Source of the DNA: Halisarca cf. caerulea
Taxonomy: Eukaryota > Porifera > Demospongiae > Chondrillida > Halisarcidae
Direction: 5' to 3'
NCBI GenBank assembly: GCA_963170055.1
Contig: CAUJGJ010000213.1
Span: 62,001 to 126,000 of the forward strand
Length of the DNA stretch: 64,000 bases
The notes under the pieces are model-generated. The model saw only the letters and a program-made list of their open reading frames with translations. It searched no databases and was not told the DNA's origin. This document shows, in pieces, positions 11,857 to 24,300 of the stretch. Made by a program: the position numbers and the translations under genes. Within the stretch, counting starts at the first letter, position 1. The number at the start of each line of letters is the position of its first letter.

Positions 11857-14800
11857 AAGTTTCTGAATTGCTGTGGGCGTATTTGTGTAGTGGTTTATAT
11901 GCTGGTGCTAATACCAATATTTGGCACTAGCACCACGCACATTCCCAGTGGACACACATGAAGTTTCTTAACTACTGTGGGCGTATTTGTGTAATGTTAG
12001 ATATGCTGGTGCTAATACCAATATTTGGCACTAGCACCACGCACATTCCCAGTGGACACACATGAAGTTTCTGAAGTGCTGTGGGCGTATTTGTGTAGTG
12101 TTGGATATGCTGGTGCTAATACCAATATTTGGCACTAGCACCACGCACATTCCAAGTGGACAAACATGAAGTTTCTGAAGTGCTGTGGGCGTATTTGTGT
12201 AATGTTGGATATGCTGGTGCTAATACCAATATTTGGCACTAGCACCACGCACATTCCCAGTGGATACACATGACCTTTCTGAAGTGCTGTGGGCGTATTT
12301 GTGTAGTGTTGGATATGCTGGTGCTAATACCAATATTTGACACTAGTACCACGCACATTCCCAGTGGACAAACATGAAGTTTCTGAAGTGCTGTGGGCGT
12401 ATTTCTGTAGTGGTTTATATGCTGGTGCTAATACCAATATTTTGCACTAGCACCACGCACATTCCCAGTGGACACACATGAAGTTTCTGAAGTGCTGTGG
12501 GCGTATTTGTGTAGTGTTGGATATGCTGGTGCTAATACCAATATTTGCCACTAACACCACGCACATTCCCAGTGGACACACATGAAGTTTCTGAAGTGCT
12601 GTGGGCGTATTTGTGTAGTGTTGGATATGCTGGTGCTAATACCAATATTTGGCACTAGCACCACGCACATTCCCAGTGGACACACATGACCTTTCTGAAG
12701 TGCTGTGGGCGTATTTGTGTAGTGTTGGATATGCTGGTACTAATACCAATATTTGGCACTAGCACCACGCACATTCCCATTGGACACACATGAAGTTTCT
12801 TAACTACTGTGGGCGTATTTGTGTAATGTTGGATATGCTGGTGCTAATACCAATATTTGGCACTAGCACCACGCACATTCCCAGTGGAAACACATGACCT
12901 TTCTGAAGTGCTGTGGGCGTATTTGTGTAGTGTTGGATATGCTGGTGCTAATACCAATATTTGGCACTAGCACCACGCACATTCCCAGTGGACACACATG
13001 AAGTTTCTTTACTACTGTGGGCGTATTTGTGTAATGTTGGATATGCTGGTGCTAATACCAATATTTGGCACTAGCACCACGCACATTCCCAGTGGACACA
13101 CATGACCTTTCTGAAGTGCTGTGGGCGTATTTGTGTAGTGTTGGATATGCTGGTGCTAATACCAATATTTGGCACTAGCACCACGCACATTCCAAGTGGA
13201 CAAACATGAAGTTTCTGAAGTGCTGTGGGCGTATTTATGTAGTGTTTTATATGCTGGTGCTAATACCAATATTTGGCACTAGCACCACGCACATTCCCAG
13301 TGGACACACATGAAGTTTCTGAAGTGCTGTGGGCGTATTTGTGTAGTGTTGGATATGCTGAAGCTAATACCAATATTTGGCACTAGCACCACGCACATTC
13401 CCAGTGGACACACATGAAGTTTCTGAAGTGCTGTGGGCGTATTTGTGTAGTGTTGGATATGCTGGTGCTAATACCAATATTTGGCACTAGCACCACGCAC
13501 ATTCCCAGTGGACACACATGAAGTTTCTTAACTACTGTGGGCGTATTTGTGTAAAGTTGGATATGCTGGTGCTAATACCAATATTTGGCACTAGCACCAC
13601 GCACATTCCTAGTAGACACACATGAAGTTTCTTAACTACTTTGGGCGTATTTGTGTAATGTTGGATATGCTGGTGCTAATACCAATATTTGGCACTAGCA
13701 CCACGCACATTCCCAGTGGACACACATGACCTTTCTGAAGTGCTGTGGGCGTATTTGTGTAATGTTGGATATGCTGGTGCTAATACCAATATTTGGCACT
13801 AGCACCACGCACATTCCCAGTGGACACACATGACCTTTCTGAAGTGCTGTGGGCGTATTTGTATAGTGTTGGATATACTGGTGCTAATACCAATATTTGG
13901 CACTAGCACCACGCACATTCCCAGTGGACACACATGAAGTTTCTGAAGTGCTGTGGGCGTATTTGTGTAGTGTTGGATATGCTGGTGCTAATACCAATAT
14001 TTGGCACTAGCACCACGCACATTCCAAGTGGACAAACATGAAGTTTCTGAATTGCTGTGGGCGTATTTGTGTAGTGGTTTATATGCTGGTGCTAATACCA
14101 ATATTTGGCACTAGCACCACGCACATTCCCAGTGGACACACATGAAGTTTCTTAACTACTGTGGGCGTATTTGTGTAATGTTAGATATGCTGGTGCTAAT
14201 ACCAATATTTGGCACTAGCACCACGCACATTCCCAGTGGACACACATGAAGTTTCTGAAGTGCTGTGGGCGTATTTGTGTAGTGTTGGATATGCTGGTGC
14301 TAATACCAATATTTGGCACTAGCACCACGCACATTCCAAGTGGACAAACATGAAGTTTCTGAAGTGCTGTGGGCGTATTTGTGTAATGTTGGATATGCTG
14401 GTGCTAATACCAATATTTGGCACTAGCACCACGCACATTCCCAGTGGATACACATGACCTTTCTGAAGTGCTGTGGGCGTATTTGTGTAGTGTTGGATAT
14501 GCTGGTGCTAATACCAATATTTGACACTAGTACCACGCACATTCCCAGTGGACAAACATGAAGTTTCTGAAGTGCTGTGGGCGTATTTCTGTAGTGGTTT
14601 ATATGCTGGTGCTAATACCAATATTTGGCACTAGCACCACGCACATTCCCAGTGGACACACATGAAGTTTCTGAAGTGCTGTGGGCGTATTTGTGTAGTG
14701 TTGGATATGCTGGTGCTAATACCAATATTTGCCACTAACACCACGCACATTCCCAGTGGACACACATGAAGTTTCTGAAGTGCTGTGGGCGTATTTGTGT

Positions 14801-16224
14801 AGTGTTGGATATGCTGGTGCTAATACCAATATTTGGCACTAGCACCACGCACATTCCCAGTGGACACACATGACCTTTCTGAAGTTCTGTGGGCGTATTT
14901 GTGTAGTGTTGGATATGCTGGTGCTAATACCAATATTTGGCACTAGCACCACGCACATTCCCATTGGACACACATGAAGTTTCTTAACTACTGTGGGCGT
15001 ATTTGTGTAATGTTGGATATGCTGGTGCTAATACCAATATTTGGCACTAGCACCACGCACATTCCCAGTGGAAACACATGACCTTTCTGAAGTGCTGTGG
15101 GCGTATTTGTGTAGTGTTGGATATGCTGGTGCTAATACCAATATTTGGCACTAGCACCACGCACATTCCCAGTGGACACACATGAAGTTTCTTTACTACT
15201 GTGGGCGTATTTGTGTAATGTTGGATATGCTGGTGCTAATACCAATATTTGGCACTAGCACCACGCACATTCCCAGTGGACACACATGACCTTTCTGAAG
15301 TGCTGTGGGCGTATTTGTGTAGTGTTGGATATGCTGGTGCTAATACCAATATTTGGCACTAGCACCACGCACATTCCAAGTGGACAAACATGAAGTTTCT
15401 GAAGTGCTGTGGGCGTATTTATGTAGTGTTTTATATGCTGGTGCTAATACCAATATTTGGCACTAGCACCACGCACATTCCCAGTGGACACACATGAAGT
15501 TTCTGAAGTGCTGTGGGCGTATTTGTGTAGTGTTGGATATGCTGAAGTTAATACCAATATTTGGCACTAGCACCACGCACATTCCCAGTGGACACACATG
15601 AAGTTTCTGAAGTGCTGTGGGCGTATTTGTGTAGTGTTGGATATGCTGGTGCTAATACCAATATTTGGCACTAGCACCACGCACATTCCCAGTGGACACA
15701 CATGAAGTTTCTTAACTACTGTGGGCGTATTTGTGTAAAGTTGGATATGCTGGTGCTAATACCAATATTTGGCACTAGCACCACGCACATTCCTAGTAGA
15801 CACACATGAAGTTTCTTAACTGCTTTGGGCGTATTTGTGTAATGTTGGATATGCTGGTGCTAATACCAATATTTGGCACTAGCACCACGCACATTCCCAG
15901 TGGACACACATGACCTTTCTGAAGTGCTGTGGGCGTATTTGTGTAATGTTGGATATGCTGGTGCTAATACCAATATTTGGCACTAGCACCACGCACATTC
16001 CCAGTGGACACACATGACCTTTCTGAAGTGCTGTGGGCGTATTTGTATAGTGTTGGATATACTGGTGCTAATACCAATATTTGGCACTAGCACCACGCAC
16101 ATTCCCAGTGGACACACATGAAGTTTCTGAAGTGCTGTGGGCGTATTTGTGTAGTGTTGGATATGCTGGTGCTAATACCAATATTTGGCACTAGCACCAC
16201 GCACATTCCAAGTGGACAAACATG
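11857..16224 (+). repeat. 21-monomer HOR (2184 bp), two copies
   Basis: Copies are 11857-14040 and 14041-16224. Shared markers sit exactly 2184 bp apart: gaattgctg (11857/14041), gttagat (11961/14145), atttctgtag (12377/14561), gccactaacacc (12481/14665), cccattgg (12689/14873), ctttactactg (13001/15185), gtatttatgtag (13209/15393), ctgaag in the hairpin arm (13313/15497) and gtatagtg (13833/16017). Private differences exist: ggtactaat only in the first copy at 12689, gaagttctg only in the second at 14873, and ctgaagctaat versus ctgaagttaat. These suggest a duplication that is not brand new. Confidence 0.9.
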
Positions 16225-18928
16225 AAGTTTCTGAAGTGCTGTGGGCGTATTTGTGTAATGTTGGATATGCTGGTGCTAATACCAATATTTGGCACTAGCA
16301 CCACGCACATTCCCAGTGGAAACACATGACCTTTCTGAAGTGCTGTGGGCGTATTTGTGTAGTGTTGGATATGCTGGTGCTAAAACCAATATTTGACACT
16401 AGTACCACGCACATTCCCAGTGGACAAACATGAAGTTTCTGAAGTGCTGTGGGCGTATTTGTGTAGTGGTTTATATGCTGGTGCTAATACCAATATTTGG
16501 CACTAGCACCACGCACATTCCCAGTGGACACACATGAAGTTTCTGTAGTGCTGTGGGCGTATTTGTGTAGTGTTGGATATGCTGGTGCTAATACCAATAT
16601 TAGGAACTAACACCACGCACATTCCCAATGGACACACATGAAGTTTCTGAAGTGCTGTGGGTGTATTTGTGTAAAGTTGGATATGCTGGTGCTAATACCA
16701 ATATTTGGCACTAGCACCACGCACATTCCCAGTGGACACACATGACCTTTCTGAAGTGCTGTGGGCGTATTTGTGTAGTGTTGGATATGCTTGTACTAAT
16801 ACCAATATTTGGCACTAGCACCACGCACATTCCCAGTGGACACACATGAGGTTTCTTAACTACTGTGGGCGTATTTGTGTAATGTTGGATATGCTGGTGC
16901 TAATACCAATATTTGGCACTAGCACCACGCACATTCCTAGTAGACACACATGAAGTTTCTTAACTACTTTGGGCGTATTTGTGTAATGTTGGATATGCTG
17001 GTGCTAATACCAATATTTGGCACTAGCACCACGCACATTCCCAGTGGACACACATGACCTTTCTGAAGTGCTGTGGGCGTATTTGTGTAGTGTTGGATAT
17101 GCTGGTGCTAATACCAATATTTGGCACTAGCACCACGCACATTCCCAGTAGACACACATGAAGTTTCTTAACTACTGTGGGCGTATTTGTGTAATGTTGG
17201 ATATGCTGGTGCTAATACCAATATTTGGCACTAGCACCACGTACATTCCCAGTGGACACACATGAAGTTTCTGAAGTGCTGTGGGCGTATTTGTGTAGTG
17301 TTGGATATGCTGGTGCTAATACAAATATTTGGCACTAGCACCACGCACATTCCCAGTGGAAACACATGACCTTTCTGAAGTGCTGTGGGCGTATTTGTGT
17401 AGTGTTGGATATGCTGGTGCTAATACCAATATTTGACACTAGTACCACGCACATTCCCAGTGGACAAACATGAAGTTTCTGAAGTGCTGTGGGCGTATTT
17501 GTGTAGTGGTTTATATGCTGGTGCTAATACCAATATTTGGCACTAGCACCACGCACATTCCCAGTGGACACACATGACCTTTCTGAAGTGCTGTGGGCGT
17601 ATTTGTGTAGTGTTGGATATGCTGGTGCTAATACCAATATTTGGCACTAGCACCACGCACATTCCAAGTGGACAAACATGAAGTTTCTGAAGTGCTGTGG
17701 GCGTATTTATGTAGTGTTTTATATGCTGGTGCTAATACCAATATTTGGCACTAGCACCACGCACATTCCCAGTGGACACACATGAAGTTTCTGTAGTGCT
17801 GTGGGCGTATTTGTGTAGTGTTGGATATGCTGGTGCTAATACCAATATTTGGCACTAACACCACGCACATTCCCAGTGGACACACATGAAGTTTCTGAAG
17901 TGCTGTGGGTGTATTTGTGTAAAGTTGGATATGCTGGTGCTAATACCAATATTTGGCACTAGCACCACGCACATTCCCAGTGGACACACATGACCTTTCT
18001 GAAGTGCTGTGGGCGTATTTGTGTAGTGTTGGATATGCTGGTACTAATACCAATATTTGGCACTAGCACCACGCACATTCCCAGTGGACACACATGAGGT
18101 TTCTTAACTACTGTGGGCGTATTTGTGTAATGTTGGATATGCTGGTGCTAATACCAATATTTGGCACTAGCACCACGCACATTCCCAGTGGACACACATG
18201 ACCTTTCTGAAGTGCTGTGGGCGTATTTGTGTAGTGTTGGATATGCTGGTGCTAATACCAATATTTGGCACTAGCACCACGCACATTCCCAGTAGACACA
18301 CATGAAGTTTCTTAACTACTGTGGGCATATTTGTGTAATGTTGGATATGCTGGTGCTAATACCAATATTTGGCACTAGCACCACGTACATTCCCAGTGGA
18401 CACACATGAAGTTTCTGAAGTGCTGTGGGCGTATTTGTGTAGTGTTGGATATGCTGGTGCTAATACCAATATTTGGCACTAGCACCACGCACATTCCCAG
18501 TGGACACACATGACCTTTCCGAAGTGCAGTGGGCGTATTTGTGTATTGTTGGATATGCTGGTGCTAATACCAATATTTGGCAATAGCACCACGCACATTC
18601 CCAGTGGACACACATGACCTTTCTGAAGTGCTGTGGGCGTATTTGTGTAGTGTTGGATATGCTGGTGCTAATACCAATATTTGGCACTAGCACCACGCAC
18701 ATTCCCAGTGGACACACATGAAGTTTCTTAACTACTGTGGGCGTATTTGTGTAATGTTGGATATGCTGGTGCTAATACCAATATTTGGCACTAGCACCAC
18801 GCACATTCCCAGTGGACACACATGAAGTTTCTGAAGTGCTGTGGGCGTATTTGTGTAGTGTTGGATATGCTGGTGCTAATACCAATATTTGGCACTAGCA
18901 CCACGCACATTCCCAGTGGACACACATG
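16225..18928 (+). repeat. Irregular 10-12-monomer repeats
   Basis: Two related runs cover 16329-17368 and 17369-18512. Shared markers are ttgacactagtacc (16329/17369), gtggtttat (16433/17473), ctgtagtg (16537/17785), gggtgtatttgtgtaaag (16641/17889) and the rare start aggtttctt (16849/18097). The offset changes along the run: 1040 bp, then 1248 bp after two extra monomers (17577 and 17681), then 1144 bp after the loss of the F unit seen at 16953. Gain and loss are in whole monomers. The unit at 18513 has several private changes (ctttccgaagtgcag, gtattgttgg, ggcaatagcacc). Confidence 0.78.
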
Positions 18929-20280
18929 ACCTTTCTGAAGTGCAGTGGGCGTATTTGTGTAGTGTTGGATATGCTGGTGCTAATACCAATATTTGGCACT
19001 AGCACCACGCACATTCCCAGTGGACACACATGACCTTTCTGAAGTGCTGTGGGCGTATTTGTGTAGTGTTGGATATGCTGGTGCTAATACCAATATTTGG
19101 CACTAGCACCACGCACATTCCCAGTGGACACACATGAAGTTTCTTAACTACTGCGGGCGTATTTGTGTAATGTTGGATATGCTGGTGCTAATACCAATAT
19201 TTGGCACTAGCACCACGCACATTCCCAGTGGACACACATGACCTTTCTGAAGTGCTGTGGGCGTATTTGTATAGTGTTGGATATGCTGGTGCTAATACCA
19301 ATATTTGGCACTAGCACCACGCACATTCCTAGTAGACACACATGAAGTTTCTTAACTACTTTGGGCGTATTTGTGTAATGTTGGATATGCTGGTGCTAAT
19401 ACCAATATTTGGCACTAGCACGACGCACATTCCCAGTGGACACACATGACCTTTCTGAAGTGCTGTGGGCGTATTTGTGTAGTGTTGGATATGCTGGTGC
19501 TAATACCAATATTTGGCACTAGCACCACGCACATTCCCAGTAGACACACATGAAGTTTCTTAACTACTGTGGGCGTATTTGTGTAATGTTGGATATGCTG
19601 GTGCTAATACCAATATTTGGCACTAGCACCACGTACATTCCCAGTGGACACACATGACCTTTCTTAAGTGCTGTGGGCGTATTTGTGTAGTGTTGGATAT
19701 GCTGGTGCTAATACCAATATTTGGCACTAGCACCACGCACATTCCCAGTGGACACACATGAAGTTTCTTAACTACTGTGGGCGTATTTGTGTAATGTTGG
19801 ATTTGCTGGTGCTAATACCAATATTTGGCACTAGCACCACGCACATTCCCAGTGGACACACATGAAGTTTCTGAAGTGCTGTGGGCGTATTTGTGTAGTG
19901 TTGGATATGCTGGTGCTAATACCAATATTTGGCACTAGCACCACGCACATTCCAAGTGGACAAACATGAAGTTTCTGAAGTGCTGTGGGCGTATTTGTGT
20001 AATGTTGGATATGCTGGTGCTAATACCAATATTTGGCACTAGCACCACGCACATTCCCAGTGGAAACACATGACCTTTCTGAAGTGCTGTGGGCGTATTT
20101 GTGTAGTGTTGGATATGCTGGTGCTAATACCAATATTTGGCACTAGCACCACGCACATTCCAAGTGGACAAACATGAAGTTTCTGAAGTGCTGTGGGCGT
20201 ATTTGTGTAATGTTGGATATGCTGGTGCTAATACCAATATTTGGCACTAGCACCACGCACATTCCCAGTGGAAACACATG

Positions 20281-20372
20281 ACCTTTCTGAAGTGCTGTGG
20301 GCGTATTTGTGTAGTGTTGGATATGCTGGTGCTAATACCTAGTACCACGCACATTCCCAGTGGACAAACATG
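20281..20372 (+). repeat. 92-bp monomer with 12-bp deletion, copy 1
   Basis: A class B unit that reads gctaatacc then directly tagtaccacgc, junction at 20339/20340. Compared with the full-length ttgacactagtacc version, positions 60-71 are missing (or 59-70, since the flanking c is shared). The loss takes out the loop and the inner right side of the 47-79 dyad, leaving the outer arms close together. The next unit begins in register at 20373. Confidence 0.95.
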
Positions 20373-22036
20373 AAGTTTCGGAATTGCTGTGGGCGTATTT
20401 GTGTAGTGGTTTATATGCTGGTGCTAATACCAATATTTGGCACTAGCACCACGCACATTCCCAGTGGACACACATGAAGTTTCTTAACTACTGTGGGCGT
20501 ATTTGTGTAATGTTAGATATGCTGGTGCTAATACCAATATTTGGCACTAGCACCACGCACATTCCCAGTGGACACACATGAAGTTTCTGAAGTGCTGTGG
20601 GCGTATTTGTGTAATGTTGGATATGCTGGTGCTAATACCAATATTTGGCACTAGCACCACGCACATTCCAAGTGGAAACACATGACCTTTCTGAAGTGCA
20701 GTGGGCGTATTTGTGTAGTGTTGGATATGCTGGTGCTAATACCAATATTTGGCACTAGCACCACGCACATTCCCAGTGGACACACATGACCTTTCTGAAG
20801 TGCTGTGGGCGTATTTGTGTAGTGTTGGATATGCTGGTGCTAATACCAATATTTGGCACTAGCACCACGCACATTCCCAGTGGACACACATGAAGTTTCT
20901 TAACTACTGCGGGCGTATTTGTGTAATGTTGGATATGCTGGTGCTAATACCAATATTTGGCACTAGCACCACGCACATTCCCAGTGGACACACATGACCT
21001 TTCTGAAGTGCTGTGGGCGTATTTGTATAGTGTTGGATATGCTGGTGCTAATACCAATATTTGGCACTAGCACCACGCACATTCCTAGTAGACACACATG
21101 AAGTTTCTTAACTACTTTGGGCGTATTTGTGTAATGTTGGATATGCTGGTGCTAATACCAATATTTGGCACTAGCACCACGCACATTCCCAGTGGACACA
21201 CATGACCTTTCTGAAGTGCTGTGGGCGTATTTGTGTAGTGTTGGATATGCTGGTGCTAATACCAATATTTGGCACTAGCACCACGCACATTCCCAGTAGA
21301 CACACATGAAGTTTCTTAACTACTGTGGGCGTATTTGTGTAATGTTGGATATGCTGGTGCTAATACCAATATTTGGCACTAGCACCACGTACATTCCCAG
21401 TGGACACACATGACCTTTCTTAAGTGCTGTGGGCGTATTTGTGTAGTGTTGGATATGCTGGTGCTAATACCAATATTTGGCACTAGCACCACGCACATTC
21501 CCAGTGGACACACATGAAGTTTCTTAACTACTGTGGGCGTATTTGTGTAATGTTGGATTTGCTGGTGCTAATACCAATATTTGGCACTAGCACCACGCAC
21601 ATTCCCAGTGGACACACATGAAGTTTCTGAAGTGCTGTGGGCGTATTTGTGTAGTGTTGGATATGCTGGTGCTAATACCAATATTTGGCACTAGCACCAC
21701 GCACATTCCAAGTGGACAAACATGAAGTTTCTGAAGTGCTGTGGGCGTATTTGTGTAATGTTGGATATGCTGGTGCTAATACCAATATTTGGCACTAGCA
21801 CCACGCACATTCCCAGTGGAAACACATGACCTTTCTGAAGTGCTGTGGGCGTATTTGTGTAGTGTTGGATATGCTGGTGCTAATACCAATATTTGGCACT
21901 AGCACCACGCACATTCCAAGTGGACAAACATGAAGTTTCTGAAGTGCTGTGGGCGTATTTGTGTAATGTTGGATATGCTGGTGCTAATACCAATATTTGG
22001 CACTAGCACCACGCACATTCCCAGTGGAAACACATG

Positions 22037-22128
22037 ACCTTTCTGAAGTGCTGTGGGCGTATTTGTGTAGTGTTGGATATGCTGGTGCTAATACCTAGTA
22101 CCACGCACATTCCCAGTGGACAAACATG
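22037..22128 (+). repeat. 92-bp monomer with 12-bp deletion, copy 2
   Basis: Same deletion as at 20281, junction 22095/22096, 1756 bp downstream of the first. The unit is again preceded by gtggaaacacatg and followed by a gaattgctg/gtggtttat C monomer and a gttagat A monomer. Shared flanks show it was copied with the 17-monomer HOR and did not arise again. Confidence 0.95.
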
Positions 22129-23168
22129 AAGTTTCTGAATTGCTGTGGGCGTATTTGTGTAGTGGTTTATATGCTGGTGCTAATACCAATATTTGGCACT
22201 AGCACCACGCACATTCCCAGTGGACACACATGAAGTTTCTTAACTACTGTGGGCGTATTTGTGTAATGTTAGATATGCTGGTGCTAATACCAATATTTGG
22301 CACTAGCACCACGCACATTCCCAGTGGACACACATGAAGTTTCTGAAGTGCTGTGGGCGTATTTGTGTAATGTTGGATATGCTGGTGCTAATACCAATAT
22401 TTGGCACTAGCACCACGCACATTCCAAGTGGAAACACATGACCTTTCTGAAGAGCTGTGGGCGTATTTGTGTAGTGTTGGATATGCTGGTGCTAATACCA
22501 ATATTTGACACTAGTACCACGCACTTTCCCAGTGGACAAACATGAAGTTTCTGAAGTGCTGTGGGCGTATTTGTGTAGTGGTTTATATGCTGGTGCTAAT
22601 ACCAATGTTTGGCACTAGCACCACGCACATTCCCAGTGGACACACATGAAGTTTCTGAAGTGCTTTGGGTGTATTTGTGTAAAGTTGGATATGCTGGTGC
22701 TAATACCAATATTTGGCACTAGCACCACGCACATTCCCAGTGGACACACATGACCTTTCTGAAGTGCTGTGGGCGTATATGTGTAGTGTTGGATATGCTG
22801 GTGCTAATACCAATATTTGGCACTAACACCACGCACATTCCCAGTGGACACACATGAAGTTTCTTAATTACTGTGGGCGTATTTGTGTAGTGTTGGATAT
22901 GCTGGTGCTAATACCAATATTTGGCACTAGCACCACGCACATTCCCAGTGGACACACATGACCTTTCTGAAGTGCTGTGGGCGTATTTGTGTAGTGTTGG
23001 ATATGCTGGTGCTAATACCAATATTTGGCACTAGCACCACGCACATTCCCAGTGGACACACATGACCTTTCTGAAGTGCTGTGGGCGTATTTGTGTAGTG
23101 TTGGATATGCTGGTGCTAATACCAATATTTGGCACTAGCACCACGCACATTCCCAGTGGACACACATG

Positions 23169-23260
23169 ACCTTTCTGAAGTGCTGTGGGCGTATTTGTGT
23201 AGTGTTGGATATGCTGGTGCTAATACCTAGTACCACGCACATTCCCAGTGGACAAACATG
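23169..23260 (+). repeat. 92-bp monomer with 12-bp deletion, copy 3
   Basis: Same deletion, junction 23227/23228, 1132 bp after copy 2. Downstream markers match copy 2 (gaattgctg, gtggtttat, gttagat, then gaagagctg). The upstream neighbour ends gtggacacacatg, not gtggaaacacatg. The exchange that made this copy therefore probably resolved in the first 58 bases of this unit or just before it. Confidence 0.94.
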
Positions 23261-24300
23261 AAGTTTCTGAATTGCTGTGGGCGTATTTGTGTAGTGGTTT
23301 ATATGCTGGTGCTAATACCAATATTTGGCACTAGCACCACGCACATTCCCAGTGGACACACATGAAGTTTCTTAACTACTGTGGGCGTATTTGTGTAATG
23401 TTAGATATGCTGGTGCTAATACCAATATTTGGCACTAGCACCACGCACATTCCCAGTGGACACACATGAAGTTTCTGAAGTGCTGTGGGCGTATTTGTGT
23501 AATGTTGGATATGCTGGTGCTAATACCAATATTTGGCACTAGCACCACGCACATTCCAAGTGGAAACACATGACCTTTCTGAAGAGCTGTGGGCGTATTT
23601 GTGTAGTGTTGGATATGCTGGTGCTAATACCAATATTTGACACTAGTACCACGCACTTTCCCAGTGGACAAACATGAAGTTTCTGAAGTGCTGTGGGCGT
23701 ATTTGTGTAGTGGTTTATATGCTGGTGCTAATACCAATGTTTGGCACTAGCACCACGCACATTCCCAGTGGACACACATGAAGTTTCTGAAGTGCTTTGG
23801 GTGTATTTGTGTAAAGTTGGATATGCTGGTGCTAATACCAATATTTGGCACTAGCACCACGCACATTCCCAGTGGACACACATGACCTTTCTGAAGTGCT
23901 GTGGGCGTATATGTGTAGTGTTGGATATGCTGGTGCTAATACCAATATTTGGCACTAACACCACGCACATTCCCAGTGGACACACATGAAGTTTCTTAAT
24001 TACTGTGGGCGTATTTGTGTAGTGTTGGATATGCTGGTGCTAATACCAATATTTGGCACTAGCACCACGCACATTCCCAGTGGACACACATGACCTTTCT
24101 GAAGTGCTGTGGGCGTATTTGTGTAGTGTTGGATATGCTGGTGCTAATACCAATATTTGGCACTAGCACCACGCACATTCCCAGTGGACACACATGACCT
24201 TTCTGAAGTGCTGTGGGCGTATTTGTGTAGTGTTGGATATGCTGGTGCTAATACCAATATTTGGCACTAGCACCACGCACATTCCCAGTGGACACACATG

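Larger units (their letters stand above)
18929..22440 (+). repeat. 17-monomer HOR containing one 92-bp unit (1756 bp), two copies
   Basis: Copies are 18929-20684 and 20685-22440, each 16 x 104 + 92 bp. Shared markers at a 1756-bp offset are gaagtgcagtggg (18929/20685), ctgcgggcg (19137/20893), gtatagtg (19241/20997), cttaagtg (19657/21413), ggatttgctgg (19761/21517), the 12-bp deletion (20281/22037) and gttagat (20477/22233). Private differences include cgacgcac near 19421 and ttcggaattg at 20373 versus ttctgaattg at 22129. Confidence 0.9.
22037..24300 (+). repeat. 11-monomer HOR with a 92-bp unit (1132 bp), two copies
   Basis: Copies are 22037-23168 and 23169-24300. The first overlaps the last four monomers of the 17-mer HOR. 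Shared markers at 1132 bp are the deletion, gaagagctg with ttgacactagtaccacgcac then tttccc (22441/23573), caatgtttggc (22545/23677), gctttgggtg (22649/23781), gtatatgtg with actaacacc (22753/23885) and the first class D units, cttaattactg (22857/23989). The HOR joins marker sets of the left domain (gttagat, gtggtttat) to those of the right domain (D, B*). Confidence 0.9.

Noticed and set aside
18460..18717. Open frame of about 85 codons, minus strand, with internal cysteine-rich repeats
   Set aside because: The apparent internal repeats are the 104-bp unit translated in successive frames. Private changes in the unit at 18513 remove stops. No start context or conservation supports a gene.
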